A DNA stretch of 9,949 nt, taken from contig CAAGJU010000120.1 in assembly GCA_900770225.1 (NCBI GenBank), positions 1 through 9,949 on the forward strand. The letters run 5' to 3'. A program made the position numbers and the translations under genes. Positions 4,833 through 9,949 of this stretch are shown piece by piece. The number at the start of each line of letters is the position of its first letter. The first letter of the stretch is position 1. The notes beneath the pieces are model-generated. The model worked only from the letters and a program-made list of their open reading frames with translations. It was not told the DNA's origin and did no database searches. The stretch comes from Lachnospiraceae bacterium. GTDB lineage: Bacteria > Bacillota > Clostridia > Lachnospirales > Lachnospiraceae.

Positions 4833-7800
4833 GCTTCTTCCGCAGCCGGTTCCTGTGCTGTTTTTTCAGTGGATGATTCTTGTGCTGCTTCAACGGACGG
4901 CTCCGGAGCCGCCTCGATGACCGGTTCCGCTGCTGCAGCTGCCGGTTCCGCCGCTGCTTCAGTGGCCGATTCCGTCGCTGCCCCGGCAGCCGGTTCTGTC
5001 GCTGCTTCAGTGGCCGATTCTGCCGCTGCTTCAGTGGCCGATTCTGCCGCTGCTTCAGTGGCCGGTTCTGTCGCTGCCTCGGTGGCCGGTTCCGTTGCTG
5101 CCTCAGTAGCCGGTTCCGTCGCTGCCTCGGTGGCCGATTCCGTCGCTGCCTCAGTAGCCGATTCCGTTGCTGCCTCAGTAGCCGGTTCCATCGCTGCTCC
5201 AGTCGCCGGCTCCGTCGCTTCCTCAGTCGTGGGTTCCTCGAAAGCGATCAGTTCAAACTGAGCTTCTCCCCAGGATACGCTGCCGTCTTCCAGAACAGCT
5301 CCCACATACAGCTTATAGCGTCCGTCTGCATAATCCGATACATCCAGTTCGATCTTCCTTTCGTCAGTCATATCGATCAGTTCCGGTTCATCCTTGCCGT
5401 CCTGCTTCTGGGTGTATACCAGATATTCGGAAGCAGGTTCACTCACCTCCCACTTGAACGCAGCCTTCATCTGGTCTTCTGCAAGCTGGAGCTTCCATAC
5501 ATCACCGGACTTTTCTGCATCCTGTTCGGGCTCGATTCTGACCACATCTCCAATGGTTCCCGGTTCCGGAATAGATGTGGATTCCAGACCCGGCTCGAGG
5601 GTCTCCTCGGGTTCAGCGTTCATCCTGCTGCGCAGGGAATACGATGATGCAGAAGGAAGGTATGAACAAAGTCCATATCCGGTCTCATCAACGAGGCCGA
5701 ATTTCATATGCAGATTAACTGTCGTTCGCATCCAGAGATCCCAATCATTTGCATCTGAATTTGTATGTCCTGTTATTTGCACATTATATGCGCAACTTGG
5801 CCAAGTTGGCCCAAAGTTGACTGGCACAAGACCTACATAGTAATCATAATTCCACATCCGACCGTTTGGTAAACCATTCTCATCGTAAACCTCGAGGTTG
5901 CCTGCCCCATAATAACTTTCATCTGCAAGGGGGTGTGATTCGATATATCTGACAGCCAAATAATATCCATCATAAGCAGGATCCGTACGAAGTATGCTTA
6001 TAGGAAATACAATCTTTGAGTCAGCAGGCTTACACTCAACCGTAAAGGAAGATACCGGATTCCAGGAAGACCCGCTAAGATTTACGATTTTCCTGAGATC
6101 CGCACTGACATTCACAGTCACGGTATGCTTGAACTCCAGGGGAACCGCGACACTCGCTTCTCTGTAATTTTTTGTATCCGAAGGTATAAACCTGGCATTT
6201 GCAGTCTTCTCTGTTGCCTCAGGATATCGTCCTTCCTTCTCCCAGCTGAGCGTACCTTCCACGGTAAGGCTGCTGTCATTGGGATTGAAGGGCTTGAAAC
6301 TGTCTTTAAAGGCGGGCGTGAAATACTTCAGCTGGTTCACCGGCTTATTATTATCGGGTATGAAAATGGCTCCCTCCTCAATACAGGTCGTGTACTCATT
6401 TTCATCCATATCTTCTGGTTTACAGGAAGGCTTTGCACGTTCAACCTCCACATGGAAGGTCTGTCGCAGCGTTTCATAGTTGCTCTGATCCGCCACAGCC
6501 GACATTCTGTAGGCGGCATAAACTTCGTACCCGTCTCCGTTGTCGTCCGGATCGTTCTCCGCGCTGGCAGGCAGTGTTTCGCCTATCCTTTCATCCCATT
6601 CCCAGTAGCCTGTCACCGGATCACCGGAGATACCGGTAACGATCATGCCGGAGATCATCTCCGAGCCTGTCGTCTTTAGATTGTCAAAATATGACTCCAC
6701 ATTACCTGGCCTCAGCTTTTGTCCATATGCCAGCTTTTTGACGCCGAAATTTTCACCTTGAACAGCTGTCAGCGTCGCTTTTTTGATGGTGAAAGTCACC
6801 TCCTTGTTTTCACTTTCATCACCGTCCGACCACTTGCACTTTGCAGGATCCTTCAGTCTCAGGGTAACCTTGTAACTACCCGCGTTCGTCCGGGCCTCAT
6901 TGTCCTCCACCGTATAGTATTCGGTATCGGAAATAGCGGCTCTATGGGAAGCTCCATCGTAGACCACAGACGCGATCGCAGGAATCTGCACATTCTTCTT
7001 GACCACGTTAATCTTTATCCTTTGGGTGCCGACCCTATAGTGCGTAAGATCGTCAGGCGTAAATGTCATTATGTAATAGAAGCTGCCCAAGGTATCAAGC
7101 ACGGTGTCAGGGGTTTCCCATCCGAATGTACCCTTCAATCTCTTACTCTCATACGTCACAGAACTATACAAGTTATATTCTATCTTGTTAAGTACAGTGT
7201 CTATCGGGACGTTATATTCCACCTGACCGAGTATGACCGGTATTGCCCTCGTAATCTCAAAGGTGACTCCTACATCCGTGCTGTCGATGGCATACAGGTT
7301 GTTGCCGCTGATGCCGGAGATCGTCAGAGACTGGAAATTCTTCAATTTCACAGTGGCAGTGCCTGGCTCGATGTTGTCCTGTTCGAGCTCAGCGCCCTCA
7401 ATGGTAACAATCTGGCTGACCGTCGCGCCGGTATCCTTATTGTCCGCATAGAACTTGAAGCATGATACGGGAAATACAGTTCCCCGGTACTCATCGAATC
7501 TTACTTTCATCTTCAGCTTCACGCCGATCTGTGTATCCGCGGCGATCGTCGTTTCTGCGGTGCTGTAATAAGAGGCCCATGTACCGTTAGGCTTGAATAC
7601 AACCTTGTACACGGCATTGCCGTTGTTCACGCTGCTGGGTATTTCATCGGGATTCACCCACTCAAAATCACCCGCTACCAGATCCCCGTCGGAGTCGATT
7701 GCCGTACCGGACAGGGCTACATTGGCAAACTTTGTGCCGTAGGGGATGTATTTGCCATCCACTGTATAGACAGGCTCCACACTGGAGATGGTCACAGCAC

Positions 7801-9930
7801 GCTTATTGGCCCGGAGGGTAACTGGCTTGCTCTCGGTGGTAACATTGCCCTCGTCATCCGTGAAGGTGACAGTAACTGTGGCATTGCAGGTATAACCTGT
7901 GCCATCCTCAACCCTCTCACCATTCTGCACAACAGTCACAGTAAGCTGGTCACCAAAATAGTCGGAGCAGGCCGCATTCCCGGACAGAAGATCCTCGATG
8001 AAGGGCTTGAAGGCTGTGGCATCGAGATCCTCAACGTTATTGTCGAAATCGGCCAGATCCTTCGTAATGGAATCCGGGATAACATCCTTCGCCGCTGCGA
8101 TGATGTCCTCAACAGGCGTATTGATGCTCCAGTTAGCCGTATAGCTGCGATTGCCGGTGGAGCCGGCGGGGATCACGACATGGTCGGTCGGTCCGGCAAG
8201 ATCCGTGCCCGTCCAGCCCGCGAAGGTATAGCCGGCGCGGGTGGGGTTACTCAGCGTAATCTCATCGTCTTCGATGGTGTATTTATCAGGATTCGACCCG
8301 GTTGCTGTGCCGCCTGCGAGATCGTAACTGATGGTGTACCTGATGGGACTCCAGCATGCTTCCAGCGTGACGTCACCCATGGAACCGGCGGGAATCCAGC
8401 AGTCAAAACTATCATCATATTTCGCAGGTCCCGTCACAGCCCAACCCATAAATTCATAACCCTCGCGGGTAGGATGGGCGATATCGATCCTGTCGTCCTC
8501 GATGGTGTAGCTGGTAAGGTCAAGGTTGTCAGGAGCATTCGTTCCGCCGTTCATCACATAAGTGATGTTGTACTCCTCAGGTTCCCAACCCGCGTACAGC
8601 GTCATATTGCCTTCCACCCGGTAGGTATCAAAGTCGATCTTATCTTCCTCCAGGCAGGCCGGCGTGCGGTACCAGCCGGTGAATTTGTAGCCGTCGCGCG
8701 CAGGCGTTCCGGCGGGATACTGATCCGCCGGCTCTCCTACATATTCGACAGACCACTGGAACTGATCCTCCGTACCATCATTCCACATATAGTACAGGTT
8801 GGCTAATTTATACCAGCGTGCGTAGAAGGTCACTCCTTCGGTGAGCACGTAGCCGTAGGTATTCACCTCTTCGCCGGAGTAGTCGGGGGCAAGGAACCAG
8901 CCGCCGAACACGTAGCCGTCCGGTGACGGGATGACCACACTCAGCATGGTTTCACCCACCCTCCGCGTGGAGAAGGTGTAGCGTTCCTTTTCAGAATCGT
9001 CGCCGGGGAAGATCAATGTATAGGGAAGAATAAATCCGTCCGAACCGCCGTCTTCGCCGGGAACGTATTCACCGCCGGTTTCCTCGGCATAATAGGCCGC
9101 AACACACTTCTGACCACCGAAGTCCACGGTGACATTCACCCGCCAGTCAGCGTAAAGATCAATGTTTCCGCTGATCTTCTGTGTGAAGTCAAAGGGATCG
9201 CCCTTACATTCCGCATTGTCGTACCAGCCCGCGAAGGTCAGACCGTCTACAGCGGGATCGTCGGGCTTGACAATGCTTCCATCCTCTTCCGTATTGACAT
9301 TGCGATAGACGCCCATGTCATTGTAGTTGTACAGACAGTTCACCTGATAATTCTTCACACCACGCAGCACGACAGCGACATCGTGAGCCGGCATGGTGAA
9401 AGTAACCTTGTTTCCATCGGAGGTGTAGTTCAGTCCTTCAGGATCGGAGGTAAGACGCAGGTTGTTGTAGCCCTCCAGCAGGGTTGCGGAGAGGATCACC
9501 TGATCGCCGGGAGCGATGGCATTCATCTCCGAAGCCTCATGAGTCAGGATCTCCCAGGCATCCAGACCGTCCGTGCCGGAAACGGTGAGCTTTCTGGGAA
9601 TGCATTCCAGCTTCAGCGTAACCTCGGACTCTGCCTCACGTCCGGTGATGGTCAGTCCGCTCTCAATGGCATCATTTCCCCCGCGTTTCAGCAGGATCGG
9701 ATGCATTATGCCCTCATCCGAGAAGGCTGCGCGGTTCACGGTCAGGCTCCAGAGGTTCTGCCCGCCCTCCACGGGTGCAAAGGTCATTGTCTTTACTGAA
9801 CCATTGTCGGCAGCCACGGTGAACTCTGCGTCAGCTGGTGCGTCGGGCGCATCGATGATGTAGGTGACCTTTCCGGGGTAACCATTGACGGTCACCTTCG
9901 CATCGATGACTGCACTGCTGTAGCAGTTCA
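4826..9930 (-). CDS. Giant modular extracellular repeat protein (InlB B-repeats, MBG/YDG-like), 5' truncated
   Basis: About 1,700 residues of a protein whose N-terminus, and any signal peptide, lies beyond the window. Numbering from the codon at 9931: 195-601 hold five InlB B-repeat/Flg_new modules ending in GWY...LYADW, FYARWY, LYAGW, LEACW and YTANW. From 711 to about 1270 comes a run of beta-rich modules with the GxFxW...YxVxFxPxDxxNY pattern (711-800, 895-980, 1052-1168, 1170-1270), plus a YDG-like module at 980-1052. An unassigned Tyr/Trp-rich domain fills about 1290-1425, and an Ig/Fn3-like module 1476-1562 (VSEPASEYLVYTQ, DGRYKLYVGAVLEDGS). The Glu/Ala/Thr/Pro tail 1570-1701 ends AAEEAG. 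There is no LPXTG, positively charged end or C-terminal membrane segment, so sortase anchoring is not supported. Such proteins are usually adhesins or surface-layer components. The apparent TTG start at 9931 is an adapter artefact. The subtilase follows 11 bases downstream. Confidence 0.93.
4937..5224 (-). repeat. 24-bp period tandem repeat coding for EAATE(P/S)AT tail
   Basis: About twelve degenerate 24-base units encode an eight-residue repeat, consensus Glu-Ala-Ala-Thr-Glu-(Pro/Ser)-Ala-Thr, at residues 1570-1665 of the giant protein. Variation is mostly at Pro/Ser and Thr/Ala; beyond 1665 the pattern decays into Ala/Glu/Pro-rich sequence up to the stop. Such acidic Pro/Thr tracts usually act as extended stalks or wall spacers, and the Thr/Ser could be glycosylated. 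The in-register unit allows length change without frameshift. Confidence 0.85.
5701..6060 (-). other. Low-GC segment of the giant gene
   Basis: Counted by hand, these 360 bases have about 42% G+C, whereas sampled 60-base lines in the B-repeat part (8161, 8701, 9001) have 57-72%. The segment codes for residues about 1291-1410, the Tyr/Trp-rich domain that I cannot match to a family. It may be a module of separate origin. Confidence 0.5.
8129..9349 (-). repeat. Five InlB B-repeat/Flg_new modules
   Basis: The modules map roughly to 9349-9143, 9139-8813, 8803-8585, 8575-8351 and 8344-8129. Each has the family layout of a beta strand, a GYxFxGWY-like core and a closing aromatic-Ala-x-Trp. The second is enlarged by an Asp/Gly/Glu-rich insertion (residues about 282-318). 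The last two are a closer pair, sharing YTIEDD, then PTR-x-GY-x-F-x-GW and an IPAGS-x-G loop, and may be the most recent duplication. The DNA copies are clearly diverged. Confidence 0.85.
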
Positions 9931-9949
9931 AGATCGGAAGAGCGTCGTG
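9931..9949. other. Illumina TruSeq adapter sequence (non-genomic)
   Basis: The last 19 bases, AGATCGGAAGAGCGTCGTG, are identical to the start of the standard TruSeq universal adapter reverse complement; read on the minus strand they are the 3' end of the read-1 primer site. They are untrimmed library sequence at a contig end, so genome sequence stops at 9930. Confidence 0.95.

Noticed and set aside
4630..4893. 87-codon minus-strand frame bridging giant gene and protease, checked for a frameshifted LPXTG anchor
   Set aside because: Translation has no sorting motif or membrane segment; it is an out-of-frame reading of both genes.
4869..5261. Plus-strand frame encoding a regular Ser/Val/Ala repeat peptide, and a second one at 4880-5647 rich in Arg/Cys/Phe
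   Set aside because: Both are mirror readings of the 24-bp coding repeat; a period divisible by three keeps all frames open. Neither shows independent coding signs or a ribosome site.
6719..7465. 248-codon plus-strand frame opposite the giant gene
   Set aside because: It lies wholly antisense to the modular protein and its translation has no recognisable domain.
9929..9931. TTG start codon for the giant protein
   Set aside because: Its first base comes from the adapter and no ribosome site or signal peptide follows; the gene is truncated.
1..9949. CRISPR array, tRNA or rRNA genes
   Set aside because: No spaced identical repeats of CRISPR type, and no cloverleaf or rRNA-like segment was noticed; the only tandem repeats are coding.

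Overview
The window looks like a piece of a gut or rumen Clostridia chromosome, most likely Lachnospiraceae. This rests on protein family resemblance only: a GH125 mannosidase, a GAF-GGDEF protein with the DLNGLKKKND and YGHEAGD wording common there, an Rpn-like nuclease with a charged coiled-coil tail, and InlB-type B repeats with the YTIEDD, NPTR and GW wording. All recognised genes lie on the minus strand and use the standard code, so the window reads biologically from right to left.

Right half (9930 to about 3800) is a probable three-gene operon. It opens with the 3' 5.1 kb of a giant modular extracellular protein whose 5' end is missing: five B repeats, a run of beta-rich MBG/YDG-like modules, a lower-GC domain, an Ig/Fn3-like module, then a 24-bp-period Glu/Ala/Thr/Pro tail with no LPXTG or membrane anchor. 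Eleven bases later, with its ribosome site overlapping the previous stop, comes a short secreted subtilisin-like protease (Asp46, His72, Asn155, Ser215). Twenty bases after that is an unrecognised 49-residue small ORF with a strong Shine-Dalgarno. The context suggests export of the giant protein and its processing or release by the partner protease.

Left half (about 3790 to 98) holds three separate genes: an Rpn/PD-(D/E)XK-like nuclease with its own promoter and a long hairpin-bearing leader, a GAF-GGDEF diguanylate cyclase with a GTG start, and a GH125 exo-alpha-1,6-mannosidase. They look like ordinary neighbours rather than one pathway. Bases 11-87 fold into three back-to-back hairpins, which may be a terminator region or the edge of a mobile element.

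The last 19 bases (9931-9949) are an Illumina TruSeq adapter, not genome. The true sequence ends at 9930, and the apparent TTG start of the giant gene is a junction artefact.
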